Source: Cercis canadensis (taxonomy: Eukaryota; Streptophyta; Magnoliopsida; Fabales; Fabaceae). From it: a stretch of DNA of 64,000 nucleotides. Positions 13,001 through 27,377 of this stretch are shown piece after piece. The notes below the pieces were generated by a model. The model ran no database searches. It was not told where the DNA came from and worked only from the letters and a program-made list of their open reading frames with translations. The stretch spans positions 413,149 through 477,148 of the forward strand of contig QAOA01000533.1 of the NCBI GenBank assembly GCA_003255065.1, written 5' to 3'. The position numbers and the translations under genes were made by a program. How positions within the stretch are numbered: the stretch's first letter is position 1; every line of letters starts with the position of its first letter.

Positions 13001-15184
13001 GGATGAACCGAAACAGGGTCCTGGGGCAGATATAGTGACTCACCATGAAACTGTCTATCCCCAGATACAGTAAACCATAAGAAACATATCCGAGTTAGAA
13101 ACAGTTAGAAACAGGGATGAACAGAAAATGGGTCCCGGGGCAGATATAGTGACTCACCAGAAATCTGTACAGTCCGAGATACAGTGAACTATAAGAAAAA
13201 TGTCCGAGTTAGAAACATTTAGAAACGGGGATGAGACGAAACAGGGTCCCGGGGCAGATATAGTGACTCACCAGGAAACTGTCCAGCCCTAGGTACAGTG
13301 AACCAAAAGAAAAATATCCGAGTTAGAAATAGTTAGAAACAGGGATGAACCGAAAAAGCGTCCCGAGGCAGATATAGTGACTTACCAGGAAATTGTCCAG
13401 CCCCAGGTACAGTGAACCATAAGCAAAATATCCGAGTTAGAAGCAGGGATGAACCGAAACAGGGCCCTGGGCCAGATACAGTGACTCACCAAGAAACTGT
13501 CCAGCCCCAGATACAGTGAACCAAAAGAAAAATATCCGAGTTAGAAATAGTTAGAAACAGGGACGAACCGAAAAAGGGTCCCGGGGAAGATATAGTATGT
13601 CACCAGGAAACTGTCCAGTCCCAGATACAGGGAACCGTAAGAAAAATATCTGAGTCAGATACATGGAGGAACCGAAATAGGGTCATGGGCCAGATATAGT
13701 AACTCACCAGGAAACTGTCCAGCCCCACATACAGTGAACCATAAGCAAAATATCCGAGTCAGAAACAGGGATGAAACGAAACAGGTCCCTGGGCCAGATA
13801 TAGTGACTCACCAGGAAACTGTCTATCCCCAGATACAGTAAGCCATGAGAAACATATCCGAGTTAGAAACAGGTAGAAACAGGGATGAACCGAAAACGGT
13901 TCCCGGGGCAAATATAGTGACTCACCAGAAATCTGTACAGTCCGAGATACAGTGAACTATAAGAAAAATGTCCGAGTTAGAAACATTTAGAAACAGGGAT
14001 GAAACGAAACAGGTTCTCAGGGCAGATATAGTGACTCACCAGGAAACTGTCCAACCCCAGATACAGTGAACCAAAAGAAAAATATCCGATTTTGAAATAG
14101 TTAGATACATGGACGAACCGAAAAAGGGTCCCGGGGCAGATATAGTGTGTCACCAGGAAACTGTCCAGTCCCAGATACAGGGAACCGTAAGAAAAATATC
14201 TGAGTCAGATACATGGAGGAACCGAAATAGGGTCCTGGGCCAGATATAGTAACTCACCAGGAAACTGTCCAGCCCCAGATAAAGTGATCCATAAGAAAAA
14301 TATCTGAGTCAGATACATGGAGGAACCGAAATAGGGTCCTGGGCCAGATATAGTAACTCACAAGGAAACTGTCCGGCCCCAGATAAAGTGATCCATAAGA
14401 AAAATATCCGAGTCAGAAACAGGGTTGAACCCAAACAGGGCCCTGGGCCAGATATAGTGACTCACCAGGAAACTATCCAGCCCTAGATACAGTGAACTAG
14501 AAGAAAAATATCAGAGTTAGAAACAGGGATGAACTGAAACAGGGTCCTGGGGCAGATAAAGTGACTCACCAGGAAACTGTCTATCCCCAGATATAGTAAA
14601 CCATAAGAAACATATCCGAGTTAGAAACAGTTAGAAACAGGGATGAACCGAAAACGGGTCCAGGGGCAAATATAGTGACTCACCAGAAATCTGTACAGTC
14701 CGAGATACAGTGAACTATAAGAAAAATATCCGAGTTAGAAACATTTAGAAACAGGGATGAAACGAAACAGGGTCCCGGGGCAGATATAGTGACTCACCAG
14801 GAAACTGTCCAGCCACAGATACAGTGAACCAAAAGAAAAATATCCGATTTAGAAACAGGGATGAACCGAAAAAGGTTCCCGGGGCAGATATAGTGACTCA
14901 CCAGGAAACTGTCCAGTCCCAGATACAGTGAACCATAAGAAAAATATCCGAGTTAGAAACAGTGATGAACCGAAAACGGGTCCCGGGGCAGATATAGTGA
15001 CTCACCAGGAAACTGTCCAGCCCCAGATACAGTGAACCATAAGAAAAATATCCGAGTTAGAAACAGGGATGAACCGAAAAAGGGTCCCGGGGCAGATATA
15101 GTGACTCACCAGGAAATGTCCAGCCCCAGGTACAGTGAACCATAAGCAAAATATCCGAGTTAGAAACAGGGATGAACCGAAACA
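7078..15184 (+). repeat. Satellite array, heterogeneous (domain I)
   Basis: Mixed monomer types form higher-order cassettes. The GTACAGTCCGAGATAC type, always followed by GTCCGAGTTAGAAACATTTAG (or a close variant), occurs near 7.15, 7.38, 8.35, 12.1, 13.16, 13.93 and 14.69 kb. The CAGATTCAG...CCAACAG type is near 7.71, 8.78 and 10.27 kb, and the TGTGTCACC type near 11.22, 12.41, 13.61 and 14.15 kb. A small cleaner stretch with AAAACGGG and AAAAAGGG monomers lies around 9.0-9.57 kb. A 27-bp in-monomer tandem duplication sits near 11.41-11.44 kb. No gene is seen. Confidence 0.94.
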
Positions 15185-18152
15185 GGGCCCTGGGCCAGAT
15201 ACAGTGACTCACCAAGAAACTGTCCAGCCCCAGATACAGTGAACCAAAAGAAAAATCTCCGAGTTAGAAATAGTTAGAAACAAGGATGAACCGAAAAAGG
15301 GTCCCGGGACAGATATAGTGTGTCACCAGGAAACTGTTCAGTCCCAGATAGAGGGAACCGTAAGAAAAATATCTGACTCAGATACATGGAGGAACCTAAC
15401 CAGGGTCTGGGACAGATATAGTGACTCACCAGGAAACTGTCCAGCCCCAGATAAAGTGATCCATAAGAAAAATATCCGAGTCTGAAACAGGGATGAACCA
15501 AAACAGGGCCCTGGGCCAGATATAGTGACTCACCAGGAAACTATCCAGCCCCAGATACAGTGAACCAGAAGAAAAATATCCGAGTTAGAAACAGGGATGA
15601 ACCGAAACAGGGTCCCGGGGCAGATATAGTGACTCACCAGGAAACTGTCTAGCCCTAGGTACTATGAAAGATAAGAAAAATATCTGAGTTAGAAACAGGG
15701 ATTAACTGAAAACGGGTCCCGGGGCAGATATAGTGACTAACCAGGAAACTGTCCAGCCCCACAAACAGTGAACCATAAGCAAAATATCCGAGTCAGAAAC
15801 AGGGATGAACCGAAACAGGGCCCTGGGCCAGATACAGTGACTCACCAAGAAACTGTCCAGCCCCAGATAAAGTGAACCAAAAGAAAAATCTCCGAGTGAA
15901 AAATAGTTAGAAACAGGGATGAACCGAAAAAGGGTCCTGGGACAGATATAGTGTGTCACCAGGAAACTGTTCAGTCCCAGATACAGGGAACCGTAAGAAA
16001 AATATCTGACTCAGATACATGGAGGAACCGAACCAGGGTCTGGGACAGATATAGTGACTCACCAGAAAACTGTCCAGCCCCAGATAAAGTGATCCATAAG
16101 AAAAATATCCGAGTCTGAAACAGGGATGAACCAAAACAGGGCCCTAGGCCAGATATAGTGATTCACCAGGAAACTATCCAGCCCCAGATACAGTGAACCA
16201 GAAGAAAAATATCCGAGTTAGAAACAGGGATGAACCGAAACAGGGTCCCGGGGCAGATATAGTGACTCACCAGGAAACTGTCTAGCCCCAGGTACTGTGA
16301 AAGATAAGAAAAATATCTGAGTTAGAAACAAGGATTAACTGAAAACGGGTCCCGGGGCAGATATAGTGACTAACCAGGAAACTGTCCAGCCCCACATACA
16401 GTGAACCATAAGCAAAATATCCGAGTCAGAAACAGGGATGAACCGAAACAGGGCCCTGGGCCAGATATAGTGACTCACCAGGAAACTATCCAGCCCCAGA
16501 TACAGTGAACTAGAAGAAAAATATCAGAGTTAGAAACAGGGATGAACCGAAACAGGGTCCTGGGGCAGATATAGTGACTCACCAGGAAACTGTCTATCCC
16601 CAGATACAGTAAACCATAAGAAACATATCCGAGTTAGAAACAGTTAGAAACAGGGATGAACCGAAAACGCGTCCCGGGGCAGATATAGTGACTCACCAGA
16701 AATCTGTACAGTTCGAGATACAGTGAACTATGAGAAAAATGTCCGAGTTAGAAACATTTAGAAACAGGGATGAAACGAAACAGGGTCCCGGGGCAGATAT
16801 AGTGACTCACCAGGAAACTGTCCAGCCCCAGGTACAGTGAACCATAAGCAAAATATCCGAGTTAGAAGCAGGGATGAACCGAAACAGGGCCCTGGGCCCG
16901 ATACAGTGACTCACATAGAAACTGTCCAGCCCCAGATACAGTGAACCAAAAGAAAAATATCCGAGTTAGAAATAGTTAGAAACAGGGACGAACTGAAAAA
17001 GGGTCCCGGGGCAGATATAGTGTGTCACTAGGAAACTGTCCAGTCCCAGATATAGGGAACCGTAAGAAAAATATCTGAGTCAGATACATGGAGGAACCGA
17101 AATAGGGTCCTGGGCCAGATATAGTAACTCACCAGGAAACTGTCAGCCCCAGATAAAGTGATCCATAAGAAAAATATCCGAGTCAGAAACAGGGATGAAC
17201 CGAAACAGGGCCCTGGGCCAGATATAGTGACTCCCCAGGAAACTATCCAGCCCCAGATATAGTGAACCAGAAGAAAAATATCCGAGTTAGAAACAGATTT
17301 GAACCGAAACAGGGTCTCGGGGCAGATATTGTGACTCACCAGGAAACTGTCTAGCCCCAGGTACTGTGAACCATAAGAAAAATATCCGAGTTAGAAATAG
17401 GGATTAACTGAAAACGGGTCCCGGGACAGATATAGTGAGTAACCAGGAAACTTTCCAGCCCCACATACAGTGAACCATAAGCAAAATATCCAAGTCAGAA
17501 ACAGGGATGAACCGAAATAGGGCCCTGGGCCAGATATAGTGACTCACCAAGAAACTGTCCAGCCCCAGATACAGTGAACCAAAAGAAAAATCTCCGAGTT
17601 AGAAATAGTTAGAAACAGGGACGAACCGAAAAAGGGTCCCGGGACAGATATAGTGTGTCACCAGGAAACTGTTCAGTCCCAGATACAGGGAACCGTAAGA
17701 AAAATATCTGACTCAGATACATGGAGGAACCGAACCAGGGTCTGGGACAGATATAGTGACTCACCAGAAAACTGTCCAGCCCCAGATAAAGTGATCCATA
17801 AGAAAAATATCCGAGTCTGAAACAGGGATGAACCAAAACAGGGCCCTGGGCCAGATATAGTGACTCACCAGGAAACTATCCAGCCCCAGATACAGTGAAC
17901 CAGAAGAAAAATATCCGAGTTAGAAACAGGGATGAACCGAAACAGGGTCCCGGGGCAGATATAGTGACTCACCAGGAAACTGTCTAGCCCCAGGTACTGT
18001 GAAAGATAAGAAAAATATCTGAGTTAGAAACAGGGATTAACTGAAAACGGGTCCCGGGGCAGATATAGTGACTAACCAGGAAACTGTCCAGCCCCACAAA
18101 CAGTGAACCATAAGCAAAATATCCGAGTCAGAAACAGGGATGAACCGAAACA
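15185..18152 (+). repeat. Higher-order repeat: three 633-bp six-monomer blocks
   Basis: Three near-identical 633-bp blocks are delimited by the GGGCCC of a GGGCCCTGGGCC-type monomer at 15185, 15818 and 17520, each followed by the next GGGCCC exactly 633 bp later (15818, 16451, 18153). Each block has six monomers, one of the long type. The private variant CCAGGGTCTGGGACAG occurs once in each, with spacings of 633 and 1702 bp. Blocks one and two are adjacent. The 1,069 bp between blocks two and three (16451-17519) holds other domain I monomers. The near-identical 75-codon open frames in the blocks are products of the repeat and not genes. Confidence 0.93.
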
Positions 18153-19671
18153 GGGCCCTGGGCCAGATATAGTGACTCACCAGGAAACTATCCAGCCCCA
18201 GATACAGTGAACCAGAAGAAAAATATCCGAGTTAGAAACAGGGATGAACCGAAACAGGGTCCCGGGGCAGATATAGTGACTCACCAGGAAACTGTCTAGC
18301 CCCAGGTACTGTGAAAGATAAGAAAAATATATGAGTTAGAAACAGGGATTAACTGAAAACGGGTCCCAGGGCAGATATAGTGACTAACCAGGAAACTGTC
18401 CAGCCCCACAAACAGTGAACCATAAGCAAAATATCCGAGTCAGAAACAGGGATGAACCGAAATAGGGCCCTGGACCAGATATAGTGACTCACCAGGAAAC
18501 TATCCAGCCCCAGGTACAGTTAATAGGGCCCTGGGCCAGATATAGTGACTCACCAGGAAACTATCCAGCCCCAGATACAGTGAACTAGAAAAAAAATATC
18601 CGAGTTAGAAACAGGGATGAACCGAAACGGGGTCCTGGGGAAGATATAGTGACTCACCAGGAAACTGTCTATCCCCAGATACTGTAAACCATAAGAAACA
18701 TATCCGAGTTAGAAACAGTTAGAAACTGGGATGAACCGATAACGGGTCCCGGGACAGATATAGTGACTCACAAGAAATCTGTACAGTCCGAGATACAGTA
18801 AACTATAAGAAAAATGTCCGAGTTAGAAACATTTAGAAACAGGGACTAAACGAAACAGGGTCCCGGGGCAGATATAGTGACTCACCGAGAAACTGTCCAG
18901 CCCCAGATACAGTGAACCAAAAGAAAAATATCCGAGTTAGAAACAGGGATGAACCGAAACAGGGCCCTGGGCCAGATATAGTGACTCACCAGAAAAACTA
19001 ACCAGCCACAGATACAGTGAACCAGAAGAAAAATATCCGAGTTAGAAAAAGGGATGAACCGAAAAAGGGTCCCGGGGCAGATATAGTCACTCACCAGGAA
19101 ACTGTCCAGCCCTAGATTCAGTGAACCAACAGAAAACTATCCGAGTCAAAAACAGTTACAAACAAGGATGAACCGAAAAAGGGTCCCGGGGCAGATATAG
19201 TGACTCACCAGGAATCTGTCCAGTCCTAGATACAGTGAATTATAAGAAAAATATCAGAGTTAGAAACATTTAGAAACAGGGATGAACAAAAACAGCGTCC
19301 CGGGGCCGATATAGTGACCCACCAGGAAACTGTCCAGCCCCAGATACAGTAAACCAAAATCAAAATATCCGAGTTAGAAACAGTTAGAAACAGGGATGAA
19401 ACGAAAATGGTCCCGGTACAGATATAGTGACTCAACAGGAAACTGTCCAGCCCCAGGTACAATTAACCATAAGCAAAATATCCGAGTTAGGAACAGGGAT
19501 GAACCGAAAACGGGTCCCGGGGCAGATATAGTGACTCACCAGGAAACTGTCCAGTCCCAGATAAAGTGAACAATAAGAAAAATATCCGAGTCAGAATCAG
19601 GGATGAAACGAAATAGGGTCCCGGGGCAGATATAGTGACTCACCAGGAAACTGTCTAGCCCCAGATACTGT
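18153..19671 (+). repeat. Satellite array with 312-bp duplication and truncated monomer
   Basis: A three-monomer unit is duplicated at 312 bp spacing: the private variant CAGGTACTGTGAAAGATAAG starts at 17991 and again at 18303. A truncated monomer follows near 18.52 kb, where GGTACAGTTAAT joins directly to GGGCCCTGGGCC, as expected of unequal exchange between out-of-phase monomers. The order of types from about 18.9 to 19.6 kb repeats the cassette seen at the left edge of the window. Confidence 0.9.
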
Positions 19672-20399
19672 GAACCATAAGAAAAATATCCGAGTTAGAA
19701 ACAGGGATGAACCGAAACAGGGTCCCGGGGCAGATATAGTGACTCACCAGGAAACTGTCCAGCCCCAGATACAGTGAACCATAAGAAAAATATCCGAGTT
19801 AGAAACAGGGATGAACCGAAACAGGGTCCCGGGGCAGATATAGTGACTCACCAGGAAACTGTCCAGCCCCAGATACAGTGAACCATAAGAAAAATATCCG
19901 AGTTAGAAACAGGGATGAACCGAAACAGGGTCCCGGGGCAGATATAGTGACTCACCAGGAAACTGTCCAGCCCCAGATACAGTGAACCATAAGAAAAATA
20001 TCCGAGTTAGAAACAGGGATGAACCGAAACAGGGTCCCGGGGCAGATATAGTGACTCACCAGGAAACTGTCCAGCCCCAGATACAGTGAACCATAAGAAA
20101 AATATCCGAGTTAGAAACAGGGATGAACCGAAACAGGGTCCCGGGGCAGATATAGTGACTCACCAGGAAACTGTCCAGCCCCAGATACAGTGAACCATAA
20201 GAAAAATATCCGAGTTAGAAACAGGGATGAACCGAAACAGGGTCCCGGGGCAGATATAGTGACTCACCAGGAAACTGTCCAGCCCCAGATACAGTGAACC
20301 ATAAGAAAAATATCCGAGTTAGAAACAGGGATGAACCGAAAAAGGGTCCCGGGGCAGATATAGTGACTCACCAGGAAACTGTCCAGCCCCAGATACAGT
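19672..20399 (+). repeat. Homogenised satellite run, 7 monomers
   Basis: Seven consecutive 104-bp monomers (728 bp exactly) match the 4791-4894 reference closely; the differences lie in the first and last copies. The same consensus monomer was therefore amplified here and at 4583-7077, about 12.6 kb apart, while the DNA between stayed heterogeneous. Confidence 0.94.
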
Positions 20400-23300
20400 G
20401 AAACATAAGAAAAGTATCCGAGTCAGAAACAGGGATGAACCTAAAAAGGGTCCCGGGGCAGATGTAGTTACTCACCAGGAAACTATGCAGCCCCAGGTAC
20501 AGTGAACCATAAGAAAAATATCCTAGTTAGAAAAAGTTAGAAACAGGGATGAACCGAAAACGGGTGTCGGGGCATATATAATGACTCACCAGGAAACTGT
20601 CCAGTCCCAATAAAGTGAACCATAAGAAAAATATCCGAGTTAAAAACAGTTAGAAACAGGGATGAACCGAAAACTGGTCCCGAGGCAGATATAGTGACTC
20701 ACCAGGAAACTGTCCAGCCCAGGTACAGTGAACCATAACAAAAATATCCGAGTTAGAAACATTTAGAAACAGAGATGAACCGAAACAGGGTCCCGGGGCA
20801 GATATAGAGACCCGCCAGGAAACTGTCCAGCCCCAGATACAGTGAACCATAAGAAAAATATCCGAGTTAGAAACATGGATTAACTGAAAACGGGTCCCGG
20901 GGCAGAAATAGTGACTAACCAAGAAACTGTCCAGCCCCGCATACAGTGAACCATAAGCAAAATATCCGAGTCAGAAATAGGGATGAACCGAAACAGGGCC
21001 CTGGGCCAGATATAGTGACTCACCAGGAAACTATCCAGCCCCAGTTACAGTGAACTAGAAGAAAAATATCTGAGTTAGAAACAGGGATGAACCGAAATAG
21101 CGTCCCGGGGCAAATATAATGACTCACCAGGAAACTGTCTATCCCCAGATACAATAAACCATAAGAAACATATCCGAGTTAGAAACAGATAGAAACAGGG
21201 ATGAACCGAAAACGGGTCCCGGGGCAGATATAGTGACTCATCAGAAATCTGTACAGTCCGAGATACAGTGAACTATAAGAAAAATGTCCGAGTTAGAAAC
21301 ATTTAGAAACAAAACGAAACAAGGTCCCGGGGCAGATATAGTGATTCACCAGGAAACTGTCCAGCCCCAGATACAGTGAACCAAAAGAAAAATATCCGAG
21401 TTAGAGACAGGGATGAACCGAAACAGGGCCCTGGGCCAGATATAGTGACTCACCAGGAAACTATCCAGCCCCAGATACAGTGAACCAGAAGAAAAATATC
21501 CGAGTTAGAAAAAGGGATGAACCGAAAAAGGGTCCCGGGGCAGATATAGTCACTCACTAGGAAACTGTCCAGCCCTAGATTAAGTGAACCAACAGAAAAC
21601 TATCCGAGTCAGAAACAGTTAGAAACAAGGATGAACCGAAAAAGGGTCCCGGGGCAGATATAGTGACTCACCAGGAAACTGTTCAGTCCCAGATAAAGTG
21701 AACAATAAGAAAAATATCCAAGTCAGAATTAGGGATGAACCGAAAAAGAGTCTCGGGGCAGATATGGTGACTCACCAGGAAACTGTCCAGCCCCAGATAC
21801 AGTGAAACATAAGAAAAGTATCCGAGTCAAAAACAGGGATGAACCGAAAAAGGGTCCCGGGACCGATGTAGTTACTCACCAGGAAACTATGCAACCCTAG
21901 GTACAGTGAACCATAAGCAAAATATCCGAGTTGGAAATAGAGATGAACCGAAAACAGGTCCCGGGGCAGATATAGTGACTTACCAGGAAACTGTCCACAC
22001 CCAGGTACAGTGAACCATAAGAAAAATATCCGAGTTAGAAACAGTTAGAAACAAGGAGTAACCGAAAACGGGTCCCGGGGCAGATATAATGACTCACCAG
22101 GAAACTCTCCAGTCCCAATAAAGTGAACCATAAGAAAAGTATCCGAGTTAGAAACAGTTAGAAAAAGGGATGAACCGAAAACGGGTCCCGGGGCAGATAT
22201 AGTGACTCACCAGGAAACTGTCCAGCCCCAGGTACAGTGAACCATAAGCAAAATATCAGAGTTAGAAACAGAGATGAACCGAAACAGGGTCCCGGGGCAG
22301 ATATAGTGACTCACCAGGAAACTGTCTATCCCCAGATACAGTAAACCATAAGAAACATATCCGAGTTAGAAACAGTTAGAAACATGGATGAACCGAAAAC
22401 GGGTCCCGAGGCAGATATAGTGACTCACCAGAAATCTGTACAGTCTGAAATACAGTGAACTATAAGAAAAATGTCCAAGTTAGAAACATTTAGAAACAGG
22501 GTCCCGGGGCAGATATAGTGACTCACCAGGAAACTGTCCAGCCCCAGATATAGTGAACCAAAAGAAAAATATCCGAGTTAGAAACAGGGATGAACCGAAA
22601 AAGGGGCCCTGGGCCAGATATAGTGGCTCACCAGGAAACTATCCAGCCCCAGATACAGTGAACCAGAAGAAAAATATCCGAGTTAGAAAAAGGGATGAAC
22701 CGAAAAAGGGTCCCGGGGAAGATATAGTCACTCACCAGGAAACTGTCCAGCCCCAGATTCAGTGAAACAACAGAAAACTATCCGAGTCAGAAACAGTTAG
22801 AAACAAGGATGAACCGAAAAAGGGTCCCGGGGCAGATATAGTGACTCGCCAGGAATCTGTCCAGTCCTAGATACAGTGAATTATAAGAAAAATATCCGAG
22901 TTAAAAACATTTAGAAACAAGGATTAACTGAAACAGGGTCCCGGGGCAGATATAGTGACCTACCAGGAAACTGTCCAGCCCGAGATACAGTGAGCCAAAA
23001 TAAAAATATCCGAGTTAGAAACAGGGATGAACCGAAAAGGGTCCCGGTGCAGATATAGTGACTCAACAGGAAACTGTCCAGCCCCAGGTACAATTAACCA
23101 TAAGAAAAATATCCGAGTTAGGAACAGGGATGAACCGAAAACGGGTCCCGGGGCAGATATAGTGACTCACCAGGAAACTGTCCAGTCCCAGATAAAGTGA
23201 ACAATAAGAAAAATATCCGAGTCAGAATAAGGGATGAACCGAAAAAGGGTCCCGGGGCAGAGATAGTGACTCACCAGGAAACTGTCCAGCCCCAGATACA

Positions 23301-26300
23301 GTGAACCATAAGAAAAGTATTCAAGTCAGAAACAGGGATGAACCGAAAAAGGGTCCCGGGGCAGATGTAGTGACTCACCAAGAAACTATGCAGCCCCAGG
23401 TACAGTGAACCATAAGCAAAATATCCGAGTTAGAAACAGGGATAAACTGAAAACGGGTCCCGGGGCAGATATAATGACTTACCAGGAAACTGTCCAGCCC
23501 CAGATATAGTGAACCATAAGAAAAATATCCGAGTTAGCAAAAGTTAGAAACAGGGATGAATCGAAAACGGGTCCCGGGGCAGATATAATGACTCACCAAG
23601 AAACTGTCCAGTCCCAATAAAGTGAACCATAAGAAAAGTATCCGAGTTAGAAACAGGGATGAACCGAAAATGGGTCCCGGGGCTGATATAGTGACTCACC
23701 AGGAAACTGTCCAGCCCAGCCCCAGGTACAGTGAACCATAAGCAAAATATCCGAGTTAGAAAAATTGATTAACCGAAAACGGGTCCCGAGGCTGATATAT
23801 TGACTCACCAGGAAACTATCCAGCCCCAGATACAGTTAACCATAAGAAAAATATCCGAGTTAGAAACAGTTAGAAACAGGGATGAACCGAAAAAGGGTCC
23901 CGGGGCAGATATAGTCACTCACCAGGAAACTGTCCAACCCCAGATTCAGTGAACCAACAGAAAACTATCCGAGTCAGAAACAGTTAGAAACGAGGATGAA
24001 CCGAAAAAGGGTCCCGAGGCAGATATAGTGACTCACCAGGAATCTTTCCAGTCTTAGATACAGTGAATTATAAGAAAAATATCCGAGTTAGAAACATTTA
24101 GAAACAGGGATTAACCGAAACAGGGTCCCGGGGCAGATATAGTGACCCACCAGGAAACTGTCCAACCCCAGATACAGTGAACCAAAAGAAAAATATCCGA
24201 GTTAGAAACAGTTAGAAAAGGGGATGAACCGAAAAGGGTCCCGGTGCAGATATAGTGACTCACCAGGAAACTGTCCAGCCCCAGATACAGTGAACCGTAA
24301 GAAAAATATCTGAGTTAGAAACAGGGATTAACCGAAAACGGGTCCCGGGGCAGATATAGTGATTAACCAGAAAACTGTCCAGCCCCACATACAGTGAACC
24401 ATAAGCAAAATATCCGAGTCAGAAATAGGGATGAACCGAAACAGGGCCCTGGGCCAGATATAGTGAGTCACCAGGAAACTATTTAGCCCCAGAGACAGTG
24501 AACTAGAAGAAAAACATCCGAGTTAGAAGCAGGGATGAACCGAAACAGGGTCCCGGCGCAGATATAGTGACTCACTAGGAAACTGTCAATCCCCAGATAC
24601 AGTAAACCATAAGAAACATATCCGAGTTAGAAACAGGGATGAACCGAAAACGGGTCCCGGGGCAGATATAGTGACTCACCAGAAATCTGTACAGTCCGAG
24701 ATACAGTGAACTATAAGAAAAATGTCCGAGTATGAAACAATTAGAAACAGGGATGAAACGAAACAGGGTTCCGGGGCAGATATAGTGACTCACCAGGAAA
24801 CTGTCCAGCCCCAGATACAGTGAACCAAAAGAAAAATATCCGAGTTAGAAACAGGGATGAACCGAAACAGGGCCCTGGTCCAGATCTAGTGACTCACCAG
24901 GAAACTATCCAGCCCCAGATACAGTGAACCAGAAGAAAAATATCCGAGTTAGAGAAAAGGATGAACCGAAAAAGGGTCCCGTGGCAGATATAGTCACTGA
25001 CCAGGAAACTGTCCAGCCCCAGATTCAGTGAACCAACAGAAAACTATCCGAGTCAGAAACAGTTAGAAACAAGGACGAATCGAAAAAGGGTCCCGGGGCA
25101 GATATAGTGACTCGCCAGGAATCTGTCCAGTCCTCGATACAGTGAATTATAAGAAAAATATCCGAGTTAGAAACATTTAGAAACAGGGATTAACCGAAAC
25201 AGGGTCCCGGGGCAGATATAGTGACCTACCAGGAAACTGTCCAGCCCCAGATACAGTGAGCCAAAATAAAAATATCCGAGTTAGAAACAGTTAGAAAAAG
25301 GGATGAACCGAAAAGGGTCCCGGTGCAGATATATTGACTCAACAGGAAACTGTCCAGCCCCAGGTACAATTAACCATAAGAAAAATATCCAAGTTAGGAA
25401 CAAGGATGAACCGAAAACGGGTCCCGGTGCAGATATAGTGACTCACCAGGAAACTGTCCAGTCCCAGATAAAGTGAACAATAAGAAAAATATTCGCAGAA
25501 TCAGGGATGAACCGAAACAAGGTCCCGGGGCAGATATAGTGAACCACCAGGAAACTGTCCAGCCTCAGATACAGTGAACCATAAGCAAAATATCCGAGTC
25601 AGAAACAGGGATGAAGAAAAATATCCGAGTCAGAATAAGGGATGAACCGAAAAAGGGTCCCAGGGCAGAGATAGTGACTCCCCAGGAAACTGTCCAGCCC
25701 CAGATACAGTGAACCATAAGAAAAGTATCCGAGTCAGAAACAGGGATGAACCGAAAAAGGGTCCCGGGGCAGATGTAGTGACTCACCAGGAAACTATGCA
25801 GCCCCAGGTACAGTGAACAATAAGCAAAATATCCGAGTTAGAAACAGGGATGAACCGAAAATGGGGCCCGGGGCAGATATAGTGACTTACCAGGAAACTG
25901 TCCAGCCCCAGTTATAGTGAACCATAAGAAAAATATCCGAGTTAGAAAAAGTTAGAAACAGGGATGAACCGAAAACGGGTCCCGGGGCAGATATAATGAC
26001 TCACCAGGAAACTGTCCAGTCCCAATAAAGTGAACCATAAGAAAAATATCCGAGTTAGAAACAGGGATGAACCGAAAACGGGTCCCGGGGCTGATATAGT
26101 GACTCACCAGGAAACTGTCCAGCCCCAGGTACAGTGAACCATAAGCAAAATATCCGAGTTAGAAAAAAGGATGAACCGAAAACGGGTCCGGAGGCTGATA
26201 TATTGACTCACCAGGAAACTATCCAGCCCCAGATACAGTGAACCATAAGAAAAATATCCGAGTTACAAACAGTTAGAAACAGGGATGAACCGAAAACGGC

Positions 26301-27377
26301 TCCCGGGGCAGATATAGTGACTTACCAGGAATCTGTCTAGTCCTAGATACAGTGAATTTTAAGAAAAATATCCGAGTTAGAAATATTTAGAAACAGAGAT
26401 GAACCGAAACAGGGTCCCGGGACAGATATAGTGACCCACCAGGAAACTATCCAGCCCAGATACAGTGAACCATAAGAAAAATATCCGAGTTAGAAACAGG
26501 GATTAACTGAAAACGGGTCCCGGGGCAGATATAGTGACTAACCAGGAAACTGTCCAGCCCCACATACAGTGAACCTTAAGAAAAATATCCGATTCAGAAA
26601 CAGGGATGAACCGAAACAGGATCCTGGGGCAGATATAGTGACCTACCAGGAAACTGTCCAGCCCCACATACAGTGAACCATAAGAAAAATATCCGAGTTA
26701 GAAATAGGGATTAACTAAAAACGGGTCCCGGGGCAGATATAGTGACTAACCAGGAAACTGTCCAGCCCCACATACAGTGAACCATAAGCAAAATATCCGA
26801 GTTAGAAACAGGGATGAACCGAAACAGGATCCCGGGGCAGATATAGTGACTCACTGTCCAGCCCCAGATACAGTGAACTATAAGAAAAATATCCGAGTTA
26901 GAAACAGGGGTGAACTGAAAAAGTGTCCCGGGGCAGATATAGTGACTCACCAGGAAACTGTCCAGCCCCAGATACAGTTAACCAAAAGAAAAATATCCGA
27001 GTTAGAAACAGGGATTAACTGAAACAGTGCCCTGGGCCAGATATAGTGACTCACCAGGAAACTATCCAGCCCCAGATACAGTGAACCAGAAGAAAAATAT
27101 CCGAGTTAGAAAAAGGGATGAACCGAAAAAGGGTCCCGGGGCAGATATAGTCACTCAACAGGAAACTATCCAGCCCCAGATTCAGTGAACCAACAGAAAA
27201 CTATCCGAGTCAGAAACAGTTAGAAACAAGGATGAACCGAAAAAGGGTCCTGGGGCAGATATAGTGACTCACCAGGAATCTGTCCAGTCCTAGATACAGT
27301 GAATTATAAGAAAAATATCTGAGTTAGAAACATTTAGAAACAGGGATGAACCGAAACAGGGTCCCGGGGCAGATATA
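20400..27377 (+). repeat. Satellite array, heterogeneous (domain I)
   Basis: This stretch holds repeated cassettes with the CAGATTCAG...CCAACAG type near 21.58 (a GATTAAG variant), 22.76, 23.94, 25.02 and 27.18 kb, spaced about 1.1-1.2 kb in the middle of the series. A subtype with GTCCAGTCCCAATAAAGTG, shortened by a few bases, recurs near 20.6, 22.1, 23.6 and 26.0 kb. Irregular joins inside monomers are visible near 25.49 kb (ATATTCGCAGAATC), 25.61 kb (GGGATGAAGAAAAATATCC) and 26.85 kb. The array stops mid-monomer at GGGGCAGATATA, where the LTR remnant begins. Confidence 0.94.

Noticed and set aside
1-27377. Many 60-100-residue open frames with recurring peptides such as YICPGTLFRFIPVSNSDIF on the minus strand and NRKISELETG-like strings on the plus strand
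   Set aside because: They are the satellite monomer translated. The same peptide appears in different frames at each copy because 104 is not a multiple of three. There is no conserved start or domain, and the frames end as soon as a monomer varies.
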